A stretch of 64,000 bases of DNA from Burkholderia sp. WSM2232 (GTDB lineage Bacteria > Pseudomonadota > Gammaproteobacteria > Burkholderiales > Burkholderiaceae). The DNA is taken from assembly GCF_000472545.1 (NCBI RefSeq), contig NZ_AWZV01000035.1:1-64000 (forward strand), written 5' to 3'. The notes beneath the pieces were generated by a model. It saw only the letters and a program-made list of their open reading frames with translations. It searched no databases and was not told where the DNA came from. The position numbers and the translations under genes are program-made. Of this stretch, positions 8,433 through 18,164 are shown piece by piece (position 1 is the stretch's first letter; every line of letters begins with the position of its first letter).

Positions 8433-9857
8433 TTACTGACGCACGACGGCAGGCGGTTGCCAGCTGCCGTCCGTGGCCTGGGGCTTGGGCGCATATAAGC
8501 GAAGCACCAGTTGCAGATCGGCGCGCGGCGCCGGCAACCAGTTGCCGCTGCGGCTGCGCGTGGACGAGACCGTCACGTCGAGCGAGCCGTCACGATTGCG
8601 GCGCGCGCCGTTGCGATCACCCACCGCGATCCGGGCCGGTGCGCTTTCGCCGAGCGCGCCGTCTTTCGTATAGGCGGTGATCGACCAGAAGCCACGCACC
8701 GGCGGCAACTGATTCGGCGCAAAGCGAATCACGTAACGATTCGCGCCGTTCAGCGCGTGGCCGTCGCTGTCCTGAGTCACGACCGCGCGCACTTCGTCGT
8801 CCTTCGTGCCGATGCCCGGTTGCGCATAGGCCGCGTAAGCGCGCAGCGCGTAGTCCGGACCGTAGTTGCCCACGCCGTCGCCGAACCAGCTCCAGCCATT
8901 GCCCGTCAGCAGGTTCGACGGAGGAGTGACCACGCGCTCGTGACCGTCGGCGAGACCGGCGGCGATCGCGTCCGCCGCGCCCGGCAGCTTCACAGGCTCG
9001 CCCGGCGTCACGCCGAGATCGGAGAGAATTTTGAGCGCGTGCGGATCGGCCGGCGCCGGCGGGTTGTCGCCGAGCGCTTCCGCGAGCCGGTTGAAAAAGC
9101 CGTTCGCGTCGAGCGCGGCGACCTGCGCGGCAGGCGTGCCCGCAGCGCCCACTGCGCCAGCGGCCGCATCCGCAGCACTACGGGCAGGCGCAATCGACGC
9201 TGAGCGTGTGTCGCCCACATAGACCGAAAGCGGCGCGACGCGAATCGCGCGCTGAAGCTTGCGCACGGCGGTCAGGTCGCGGGTGCCGTTCGACTGAATA
9301 CGCACGCTCACCCATGCGTTGCGGGTCGGCACGTCGACGCGCTTGACGTTTTTCGGCAGGTCGCCTTGCCAGCCCGGTCCGACGAACGCAATAGCCTGCG
9401 CCTTGATGCCGTTCGCGCGAGTCGTGAATTGATCCGCCGTCGACCAGACCACGTTTGTCCACATATCGAGAACGCGGGCGTCCACATAGCGGCCACGCGA
9501 ATCGGGCAATGCGACGATCACCGGTTCACTGCCTACGTCCAGCCAGCCGGTGGAGTCGAGCGTGTCGAGGCTTGGCAGCATGGGATTGGCCGCGCCGATG
9601 GGCGGCAGCGCCTGCGCGTGACGCAGCGTGTTGAGCGGCGCACGGCCGGGCTCGGTGCCGACCGCGGCGTCGCGCGCGACGCCCATCAGCACCAGTGGAT
9701 AGCCGAATACATAGGAATCGGCGACTTCGTCCTTGATCCAGCCGGTGGACTTTTGCGTCGTGGACGGCGTCGAGGCGCAACCAGCCAGGAATGCGAGGCC
9801 TGCGAGCGATGCGCAGGTCCAGTAATTCGTAAACACTGCTCGGCGATTTTTTATCAT
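8433..9857 (-). CDS. DUF1254/DUF1214 lipoprotein
   Basis: A 474-residue protein with an N-terminal lipobox (LAGLAFLAGC, Cys near residue 24) after a short basic start, so it is probably a lipoprotein. The N-terminal half matches the DUF1254 pattern (DSYVFGYPLVLMGVARD, then the D-MWTNVVWSTADQF stretch). The C-terminal half matches DUF1214 (NRYVIRFAPNQLPPVRGFWSITAYTKDG). Proteins with this pair are common in proteobacterial envelopes and have no firmly known function. I chose ATG at 9857 because it gives the lipobox signal at once; the reading frame stays open far upstream but that part crosses the copA regulatory region. The ribosome-binding site is weak. Confidence 0.85.
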   Translation of the reverse strand: MIKNRRAVFTNYWTCASLAGLAFLAGCASTPSTTQKSTGWIKDEVADSYVFGYPLVLMGVARDAAVGTEPGRAPLNTLRHAQALPPIGAANPMLPSLDTLDSTGWLDVGSEPVIVALPDSRGRYVDARVLDMWTNVVWSTADQFTTRANGIKAQAIAFVGPGWQGDLPKNVKRVDVPTRNAWVSVRIQSNGTRDLTAVRKLQRAIRVAPLSVYVGDTRSASIAPARSAADAAAGAVGAAGTPAAQVAALDANGFFNRLAEALGDNPPAPADPHALKILSDLGVTPGEPVKLPGAADAIAAGLADGHERVVTPPSNLLTGNGWSWFGDGVGNYGPDYALRAYAAYAQPGIGTKDDEVRAVVTQDSDGHALNGANRYVIRFAPNQLPPVRGFWSITAYTKDGALGESAPARIAVGDRNGARRNRDGSLDVTVSSTRSRSGNWLPAPRADLQLVLRLYAPKPQATDGSWQPPAVVRQ

Positions 9858-10059
9858 TCGTTCAGAGGGCGGAACGTGCTGTCCAAAGGGAGACGCCGGC
9901 GCGGCGCAACGGTGCTCGCGCGGTCTCCCAAACCCAGCGCGGCCCGATTGCGTCGCATCGCCGACAACATCGCGTTGTATCGTATCCGCGCTCCCCAGGC
10001 AAGCGCAAAGGCGTGAATAGCATATTGCAGCAAAGTCGCCGCGCGACGAACACAGCCCC

Positions 10060-10090
10060 TTGACCTTCCCATCATGGGAGGGTCGATACT
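10060..10090 (+). promoter_or_regulatory. CueR/MerR-type copper-responsive promoter of the copper ATPase
   Basis: The -35 TTGACC (10060-10065) and -10 GATACT (10085-10090) are separated by 19 bp, the overlong spacer typical of MerR-family activated promoters. Inside is the dyad ACCTTCCC-ATCAT-GGGAGGGT (10063-10083), which matches the known CueR operator pattern ACCTTCC...GGAAGGT closely. The gene behind it is a Cu(I)-ATPase, the classic CueR target. No cueR gene is visible in the window. Confidence 0.9.
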
Positions 10091-10142
10091 GGGTTCTACC
10101 GGGTTCATTACGCAGCCCATGCCGCCACGAGCCATTGCCATC

Positions 10143-12464
<2,322 letters not shown>

Positions 12465-12492
12465 GACGCGGCCAGGACGCTAGAAGCACGGC

Positions 12493-12525
12493 TGCGGCGC
12501 CGCTGGGCGTGGGAAGGGCGCCGCA
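12493..12525 (+). terminator. Possible hairpin after the copper ATPase gene
   Basis: TGCGGCGCC (12493-12501) and GGCGCCGCA (12517-12525) form a 9-bp stem with a 15-nt loop about 30 bp past the stop codon. No T-run follows, so it is only a candidate. Confidence 0.4.
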
Positions 12526-12644
12526 ACAACACGAATGCTTACAGCTTGCTAAAGGAACCGTTACCAGCGGCCGTAAACAAGCCACGATGCCGGAAAGTGC
12601 CTGAGCACCCGGCATGCTTAGTCCCTCTCACTCCACACACGCCC

Positions 12645-14618
12645 ATGGAACTTCTCTCTTTACGCCGTGCCAGCGTCGGCGCCCGGCTCGCCGTACTGTC
12701 ATGCGTGCTGGTGGCGTTGATCTTCGCCTCCTTTACGTGGGCGCTGACACGCAGCGCCGGCAAGCAGGTCAGCGACCAGGTGCTCGAACGCATCGCAGAA
12801 AAGGACCGCTCGATCGCCGCAATGATCACGTTGTTCGACAAGGCGCTGTCCGCCGAAGTGGACCGCTCGACCTCGCTGTTCGCGAGCTTCCTGCCGAGCA
12901 CCTATACGCTCGACGAAACGCAGAAAATCGACGTGAACGGCGTGGCCACGCCCGTGTTCAAAGCCGGCGACAAGGTACTGAACATGGACTTCAGTATTCC
13001 CGACCAGTTTCTGGAACGCAGCGGTGCGGTGGCCACCATCTTCGCGCGCACCGGCGACGACTTCGTGCGCGTCACGACGTCGCTGAAAAAACAGGACGGT
13101 TCGCGCGCAATCGGCACGCTGCTCGATCGCAACGGACCGGCGTATGCACTTCTCGTCGCCAACAAGACGTACACCGGGCTCGCTGCGTTGTTCGGCAAAC
13201 GCTGGATCACGCAATACCGTCCGGTGACGGACGCAAGCGGCCGCGTGATCGGCGCGCTCTTTGTCGGCGTGAACGTCGATCAGGAAATCCAGCAGGTGCA
13301 GGACGGCATCCGCAACCTGAAGATCGGCGATAGCGGCTATTACTTTGTGGTGAACGCGTCGAAAGGCGCGGATCGCGGCAAGCTGATCGTCCATCCGGCT
13401 GCGGCCGGCCAGGCCGCGGACAATGCGAACGCGCCGTATCAGCAGATGCTCGACATGAAGGAAGGCCGGCTCGAATACAGTTCCGCCGACGCCACGCTCG
13501 GCGAGCAAGGCGCGCGCGACAAATTCGTTTCGTTCGTCACCGTGCCCGAGTGGCAATGGCTGGTGGGCGGGGTCGCGCCGCGCGACGAAGTGATGGCAGA
13601 AATCAACGCGACGCGCAATCGTTTCCTCGTCGCGGGCTTCGTGCTGGTCGGCGTATTCGCGGTGGTGTTCCTGTTGGCGGTGCGGCGCCTCGTCAGCCGG
13701 CCGCTCGAAGAAGCCGTCAAGGCGTCGGAGCGCTTTGCGTCAGGCGACCTGAGCGTGCGAGTCGCCGAGAGCGCAAGCCGGCGCGGCGACGAGATCGGCC
13801 GGCTGATGCGCTCGATAGACGGCATCGGCGAAGGTCTCGCGCGCATTGTTTCGCAAGTGCGCAGCGCGTCGACCGATATGTCGGAAGGCACCGAGAAAAT
13901 CGCCACGGGCAGCGGCCATATCGCCTCGCGCATTGCAACCCAGGCAAGCAGCCTGGAAGAAACCGCGGCGAGCATGGAGCAGATCACGTCCACGGTGCAG
14001 CAGAACGCCGATCACGCGACGCAGGCGAACACGCTCGTCACGCGCGCGGCCGACGCGGCGCTCGAAGGCGGCCGCGCGGTGGAACGTGTGGTGTCGACAA
14101 TGGGCGACATCAGCCGCTCGTCGCAGAAAATCGCCGAGATCACGAGTGTGATTGAAGGCATCGCATTCCAGACCAACATTCTTGCGCTCAACGCGGCCGT
14201 CGAGGCAGCACGCGCGGGTGAGCACGGCAAAGGCTTTGCGGTCGTCGCCTCCGAAGTGCGCGCGCTCGCGCAGCGCAGCGCAGCTTCGGTGAAGGAGATC
14301 GAAGGTCTGATCGCCGAATCGACGACGACCGTGCAAAGCGGTTTCCAGATCGCCGAGCAGGCCAGCAGCACCATGCAAGGCATCGTCCAGCAGGTCGGCC
14401 AGGTACGCGCGATCATGGCGGAAATCAGCGTCGCGTCGCGCGAGCAGTCGGGTGGCATCGAGCAGGTCAACCTCGCCGTCACGCAAATTGGCGAAGCGAC
14501 GCAGCAGAATGCGACGATTGTCGGCCAGGCCGAAGAGGCCGCCGCCGAACTGCGCGATCACGCGGCGCGTCTGGCGCAAGTGGTCAGCGTGTTCAAGCTG
14601 GAAAACGAACGGCGCTAA
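12645..14618 (+). CDS. Methyl-accepting chemotaxis protein with periplasmic Cache domain
   Basis: A 657-residue chemoreceptor. TM1 is near residues 14-34. A periplasmic single-Cache region follows (TYTGLAALFGKRWITQYRPV ... GRVIGALFVGVNVD, then SGYYFVVNASKG). TM2 is near 325-350, with a HAMP domain (RRLVSRPLEEAVKASERFASGDL) and the MCP signalling hairpin around GIAFQTNILALNAAVEAARAG. It should sense a small extracellular ligand and control CheA; the ligand is unknown. ATG 12645 is preferred because the protein then begins MELLSLRRASVGARL directly before TM1. The stop codon falls inside a 10-bp tandem repeat. Confidence 0.93.
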   Translation: MELLSLRRASVGARLAVLSCVLVALIFASFTWALTRSAGKQVSDQVLERIAEKDRSIAAMITLFDKALSAEVDRSTSLFASFLPSTYTLDETQKIDVNGVATPVFKAGDKVLNMDFSIPDQFLERSGAVATIFARTGDDFVRVTTSLKKQDGSRAIGTLLDRNGPAYALLVANKTYTGLAALFGKRWITQYRPVTDASGRVIGALFVGVNVDQEIQQVQDGIRNLKIGDSGYYFVVNASKGADRGKLIVHPAAAGQAADNANAPYQQMLDMKEGRLEYSSADATLGEQGARDKFVSFVTVPEWQWLVGGVAPRDEVMAEINATRNRFLVAGFVLVGVFAVVFLLAVRRLVSRPLEEAVKASERFASGDLSVRVAESASRRGDEIGRLMRSIDGIGEGLARIVSQVRSASTDMSEGTEKIATGSGHIASRIATQASSLEETAASMEQITSTVQQNADHATQANTLVTRAADAALEGGRAVERVVSTMGDISRSSQKIAEITSVIEGIAFQTNILALNAAVEAARAGEHGKGFAVVASEVRALAQRSAASVKEIEGLIAESTTTVQSGFQIAEQASSTMQGIVQQVGQVRAIMAEISVASREQSGGIEQVNLAVTQIGEATQQNATIVGQAEEAAAELRDHAARLAQVVSVFKLENERR

Positions 14619-14650
14619 AGGGCGGTAAGCGGCGGTAAAGGGCGGTAAAG
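14611..14650. repeat. 10-bp tandem repeat overlapping the chemoreceptor stop codon
   Basis: Four units close to GGCGGTAAAG run from 14611 to 14650. The first contains the TAA stop (14616-14618) of the chemoreceptor gene. A partial fifth unit follows. Confidence 0.8.
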
Positions 14651-14791
14651 GGCGTGATGGGCGGACTTGCGAGCGGCTTCGAGCATGCCCGGCTCGCGTT
14701 CAGGAAGCGTGCGCCGGCTAGCGCTCCTGCTTGTCTTCTGGCGCGCTTTCCGCGTGCCTGAACCGCGCCGCTTTTCGCAGCGCCCACCGCC

Positions 14792-15403
14792 CTAGGCGGT
14801 GGGCCGGAACATCTGGAACATCTCGCCGATTTCCGCGTAATCCGCTCGATAACCGGCGCGCATGATCGGCTGCGCCGCGTGAGTATCAAAAAGGCCGTCC
14901 TTGAGGTACGCCTCGTCGATGTGCACGCCCACCACCTGACCGAGCGACAGATAGTTGTCCATCGGCCTGCCGTCCAGATCGTGCAGGCGCACCACCTGCA
15001 GCAGCCTGCATTCGAGCGCGGCCGGCGACTCGGCAACGTGCGGCACCCGCACGTTGCGCCCAGGCGCGGGCGTGAGCCCCGCGAGTTCGAACTCGTCCAC
15101 ATGCGGCGCGACCGGCGCTGACGAGCGGTTCATCTGCTCCGCAAGCGGTTTCGTCGCGAGATTCCAGACGAACTCGCCGGTGGCTTCGATGTTGGAGACG
15201 CTGTCTTTACGCCCTTCGCTGCAAAAACCGATGATCGGCGGAAAGGTCGCAAATGCGCCGAAAAAGCTGTAAGGCGCGAGATTGAGCGTGCCTTGGGTGT
15301 CGCGCGAAGCGATCCATCCAATCAGACGCGGGGCGACGATTGCCTTGAAAGGATCGTGCGGCAGATTGTGGCCAGCCGCGGGATCGTAGAAGTAATGAGA
15401 CAT
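14792..15403 (-). CDS. Flavin reductase family (FMN-binding split-barrel) protein
   Basis: A 203-residue protein of the flavin-reductase-like domain family. It begins MSHYFYDPAAGHNLPHDPFKAIVAPRLIGWI and contains NLAPYSFFGAFATFPPIIGF and KDSVSNIEATGEFVWNLA, which form the FMN-binding split barrel. Members reduce FMN with NAD(P)H for a partner oxygenase or use it as a tightly bound cofactor. No partner is adjacent, so its role is open. It shares direction with the 3-hydroxyacyl-CoA dehydrogenase 63 bp upstream. A CCCACCGCC/GGCGGTGGG dyad overlaps its 3' end. Confidence 0.85.
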   Translation of the reverse strand: MSHYFYDPAAGHNLPHDPFKAIVAPRLIGWIASRDTQGTLNLAPYSFFGAFATFPPIIGFCSEGRKDSVSNIEATGEFVWNLATKPLAEQMNRSSAPVAPHVDEFELAGLTPAPGRNVRVPHVAESPAALECRLLQVVRLHDLDGRPMDNYLSLGQVVGVHIDEAYLKDGLFDTHAAQPIMRAGYRADYAEIGEMFQMFRPTA

Positions 15404-15466
15404 TCGCTAGGAGCAAGGGAAAGAATAACGAACAGTTATACCGCAGAGTCCGGCGCGGCGTGGGCT

Positions 15467-16417
15467 CTACCCTCGCCCAATCACCCGCTTGCGCCCTTCG
15501 CTCACTTGCGCGAGATGCACGTCGTCCCAGTCATAAAATCCGGCCCCGCTGCGCACGCCCACGCGCCCGGCGTCGACCTGCTCGCGCAGCAGGTCGAGCA
15601 CGTCTTCGTCTTTTGCAAGTTCGGGCATCAGATGCGTCGAGATGTCGAGGAAAGTATCCAGGCCGCCCATGTCCGCCGCTTCCAGCGGACCCACGATTCC
15701 CCAGCGGCGCCCGAGCGACGCCTTCATGACGCGGTCCACCACCTCCGGCGTCGCCGCGCCCGAGCGCACGATGTTCAGCGCCTCGCGCAATACCGCAAAC
15801 TGCAGACGGTTGCCGACAAACCCTGGAATCGCCTTGGTCAGGACTACCGGTTCCATACCGATAGCGCTCATCAACGCGGCGGTTTTTGTGGTGATGTCGG
15901 ACCCGGTCGCGCTTCCAGGCACCACTTCCACAAGCGGAATCATGTGCGGCGGGTTCCAGAAATGTGCGATGACAAAGCGCTCTTTGGCTCGCAACGGCGC
16001 GGCGAGCTGGTCCGGAGTAAATCCGCTCGTATTGCTGGCGAGAATGGCGTGATCGGCAAGCAACACCGTCAGCTTTTCGTACAGGCGATGCTTCAGTTCG
16101 AGCACCTCAGGAATCGCTTCGATCACGAAATCAGCGGCGCGCATGACCTCCAGTTCCGCGTGCGTCTCGATGCGCGCGAGCGCCGCCTGCTTTGCCTCGG
16201 GGCCGATACGGCCGGCGTCGATGAGTTCGTCGAGCACCGCTTGCGCTTTCGGCGCGACGCTCGCGAGGCGCGCCGGGTCGACGTCGTGGACCACCGTCCG
16301 AAAGCCGTGCAATGCGCTTTGCGTCGCTATGCCCACGCCCATCAGCCCCGTGCCTACCACGCCTATCACTGCATTTCCTGCGCTTGCTGTGCCAACTGAC
16401 TTGTCTGCCTGGTTCAC
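15467..16417 (-). CDS. 3-hydroxyacyl-CoA dehydrogenase family protein
   Basis: A 316-residue NAD-dependent dehydrogenase. The Rossmann motif VIGVVGTGLMGVGIA is near the N-terminus with the acidic NAD ribose ligand in VHDVDP. Next come the FVIEAIPE and ILASNTSG segments and the catalytic His of the family in RFVIAHFWNPPHMIPLVEVV, then the dimerising C-terminal domain (PGFVGNRLQFAVLREALNIV). It oxidises a 3-hydroxyacyl-CoA or a related 3-hydroxy acid. The GTG at 16417 is preferred over an ATG at 16456 because GAGGGAA lies 4-5 bp before it. The substrate cannot be fixed from sequence. Confidence 0.88.
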   Translation of the reverse strand: MNQADKSVGTASAGNAVIGVVGTGLMGVGIATQSALHGFRTVVHDVDPARLASVAPKAQAVLDELIDAGRIGPEAKQAALARIETHAELEVMRAADFVIEAIPEVLELKHRLYEKLTVLLADHAILASNTSGFTPDQLAAPLRAKERFVIAHFWNPPHMIPLVEVVPGSATGSDITTKTAALMSAIGMEPVVLTKAIPGFVGNRLQFAVLREALNIVRSGAATPEVVDRVMKASLGRRWGIVGPLEAADMGGLDTFLDISTHLMPELAKDEDVLDLLREQVDAGRVGVRSGAGFYDWDDVHLAQVSEGRKRVIGRG

Positions 16418-16490
16418 GGGGTTCCCTCGCTCACATCCATGAAAGCATTCAAGCATAGCGCAGCCCGTGCAGGCGCCATGCCAAATGCGA

Positions 16491-16524
16491 CAAAGCCGGC
16501 TCTCTCACGGAAAAGCCGGCTTTG
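16491..16524. terminator. Hairpin between the small secreted-protein gene and the dehydrogenase gene
   Basis: CAAAGCCGGCT (16491-16501) pairs with AGCCGGCTTTG (16514-16524) across a 12-nt loop, a perfect 11-bp stem directly downstream of the 16574-16879 gene. The flanking T content is modest. Confidence 0.55.
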
Positions 16525-16573
16525 CCGGAATCGCGCCGCGTAGACGGGTAGAGCGGCGCGGGGCACGGGCAGA

Positions 16574-16879
16574 TCAGTAGCGCGGAGGCGGACGGTGTTC
16601 GTCCCGGCCATGATGACGCGGATCGTAGTCGTGCGGATGGTGGCGCATCCACTCGTCATGTCTCCAGTAGCGGTGGCCGTCGTAATAACGATCGCCGTGC
16701 CAGCCGATATCGATCGACACGCCCACCGGCATCATGTGCGGCTCGCCATAAACAACCGGCGCCGGGCCGTGGTCGACGATCACACGTTCCTGAGCGGATG
16801 CGCCGCCTGCAGCCAGCATGGCGCCGCCGGCGAGCAACGCTGCGAGAACGGTTCGCGATGTCTTGTTGAAAATTTTCAT
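16574..16879 (-). CDS. Small secreted His/Tyr-rich protein, function unknown
   Basis: A 101-residue protein with a clear Sec signal peptide (basic MKIFNKTSR, hydrophobic core, cleavage near GGASAQ-E at about residue 30). The mature part is short, very rich in His, Tyr, Arg and Asp (HDEWMRHHPHDYDPRHHGRD) and ends PPPRY. Such YXX-H-rich periplasmic proteins are frequent in Burkholderiaceae and could bind metal through the His runs, but no function is known. GGGAGAGAACC precedes the ATG. It resembles in style, not in alignment, the small protein at 58870-59148. Confidence 0.75.
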   Translation of the reverse strand: MKIFNKTSRTVLAALLAGGAMLAAGGASAQERVIVDHGPAPVVYGEPHMMPVGVSIDIGWHGDRYYDGHRYWRHDEWMRHHPHDYDPRHHGRDEHRPPPRY

Positions 16880-17310
16880 GGTTCTCTCCCATCAAAGTTG
16901 GATCACGCCCACGCCGCTTGGTCCAGGCCCGGACTTCCGGGCCCGCACACCATGCGGCGCGTCTGGAACCCACTTTAACGACCCCAACCGCACGAAGACG
17001 TGAGCACTTGTAAGCGTGCATTTCAAAGATAGGGGCGGATAGCGGAACCGTCTTTTCTCTCAGGACGCCCGCCGGTCAACGCTTGCCGGATTGGACGCGG
17101 GTGGGTCGCCAGAGGATCGTGTCAGCCGCCGTTACATCCATTTCGGACGGGAAATTATTGATAAGCCGAAAAATAGGCGGCCCGGAGTTGGCCTCCGCGC
17201 CGGACAAACAAAAGCCACCGCACGCTCTCGCGGGCAGTGGCTCGAATTGATGCTCGCGCACTTCTTGTGCGCACCCGGCGGTACTAGCACGCCGGTTGGA
17301 CTGCTTGCTA
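16880..17310. other. Intergenic stretch without a supported gene
   Basis: About 430 bp. It holds the upstream region of the 16574-16879 gene, a short GGCCCGG/CCGGGCC dyad at 16926-16943 and, near its right end, the terminator of the 52-residue gene. The open frames here look like chance. Confidence 0.6.
17205..17242 (-). terminator. Terminator of the 52-residue gene
   Basis: Read on the minus strand, AGCCAC (17242-17237) pairs with GTGGCT (17218-17213) with additional interior GC pairs, and is followed by TTTTGTTTG (17213-17205). It lies about 70 bp beyond the stop of the 17311-17469 gene. Confidence 0.65.
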
Positions 17311-17469
17311 TCAGTCGGTCAGCTTGATGCCGAACAGCGTAGCTTGCGCCTTACGCTGGCGCTCGGCCTCGCGGGCACGCGCCGCGTAAGAGTAGTCCGC
17401 GTCCAGCGGCAGGTGGGGCGACGCAAAGAGGTCGCTGACCTTTTGGAACAATGCAAAGATGAAGCTCAT
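17311..17469 (-). CDS. Conserved-looking 52-residue small protein, function unknown
   Basis: A short gene encoding a protein that begins MSFIFALFQKVSDLF and ends FGIKLTD. The hydrophobic, amphipathic N-terminus is followed by a DADYSYAARAREAERQRKAQ helix rich in Arg and Glu. Support for a real gene is the GGGAG ribosome-binding site 6 bp before the ATG, a TATAAT -10 upstream, a terminator downstream and coherent codon use. It has no recognised domain and could be a membrane-associated small regulator. That is a guess. Confidence 0.7.
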   Translation of the reverse strand: MSFIFALFQKVSDLFASPHLPLDADYSYAARAREAERQRKAQATLFGIKLTD

Positions 17470-17499
17470 GGCGACTCCCGGTTAGTTGCTGCAATTGCT

Positions 17500-17536
17500 A
17501 GGGTTTTCCCTTAAGAAGCATTATAGGGTTTTCCCT
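17500..17536 (-). promoter_or_regulatory. Promoter of the 52-residue gene with two AGGGTTTTCCCT repeats
   Basis: On the minus strand a perfect TATAAT (plus-strand ATTATA, 17520-17525) is followed by a start region about 50 bp before the gene. An identical 12-mer AGGGTTTTCCCT occurs at 17500-17511 and 17525-17536, 25 bp apart. One copy lies in the -10/-35 spacer and one just past the expected transcription start. The -35 (TAGCTT with a 17-bp spacer) is poor. The arrangement suggests a repressor or activator with two sites. Confidence 0.6.
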
Positions 17537-17676
17537 AGTCAAAAGCTAGTGCAATGCAGCATAAACGGGAAAGAGCGCCTTGGAAGATGGGACAAAGGCC
17601 ATACTGCGTTGCAACATGACAACGTCCCCGTTTCTTGGGAGCCGGGCGGCTGCCGGCATGCCGGCGGCTCTTGTGC

Positions 17677-17985
17677 CTATTGAAGGGTGGGCGGCGTGAG
17701 CTTGCGGTTGGATGCGCGCCGCCTCGCCACCGCAGTTTTGCGCGGATTGACGACGGCCGCATCGACGGCACCTTGCGCCGATGGGTCGGCGGCCGCCAGC
17801 GTGGCGCTATTGACGGACACGATCAGGCCAGGCAGCGTGCGTGCCGGCTGCTCCTGCTGTTTGACGGCGGCGCCCGTAGCGGAAAACTCGACGTTCAACG
17901 CCCAGTGCCCGTCATGTATGCCCTGGTCGCGCAGGAGTGCGGCGATCAGGTCTTCAATGGAATATTTGTGTTCGCTAGTCGGCAT
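17677..17985 (-). CDS. Hypothetical 102-residue protein
   Basis: It begins MPTSEHKYSIEDLIAALLRD and continues with a mixed segment (WALNVEFSATGAAVKQ, LPGLIVSVNSATLAAA) and a basic tail (PRKTAVARRRASNRKL). No family is recognised. Codon use fits a real gene, and a longer in-frame extension upstream looks non-coding. The ribosome-binding site is weak. It could be a small cytosolic protein with a nucleic-acid-binding basic tail; that is inference. Confidence 0.6.
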   Translation of the reverse strand: MPTSEHKYSIEDLIAALLRDQGIHDGHWALNVEFSATGAAVKQQEQPARTLPGLIVSVNSATLAAADPSAQGAVDAAVVNPRKTAVARRRASNRKLTPPTLQ

Positions 17986-18164
17986 GTTGGCTTCGGCGGA
18001 ATGAGGCGCTGGCGTGTCCGATTCGGCGTCGCGGCAGCAGCATGCAGAGTGTAGAGCGGCCCATCGGGCTTGCGACGAGCGGCAGGCGACGCCTGCCTTA
18101 CGGCATCTATCGGAGGGAGGTGGTGAGAGAGCGCTGCAGCCGGCCCGGCAGGCAGCGCGCACTC

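Noticed and set aside
10074..10142. Longer N-terminus for the copper ATPase
   Set aside because: It begins inside the CueR-type operator, upstream of the predicted transcription start, and adds 23 atypical residues before the conserved HMA domain.
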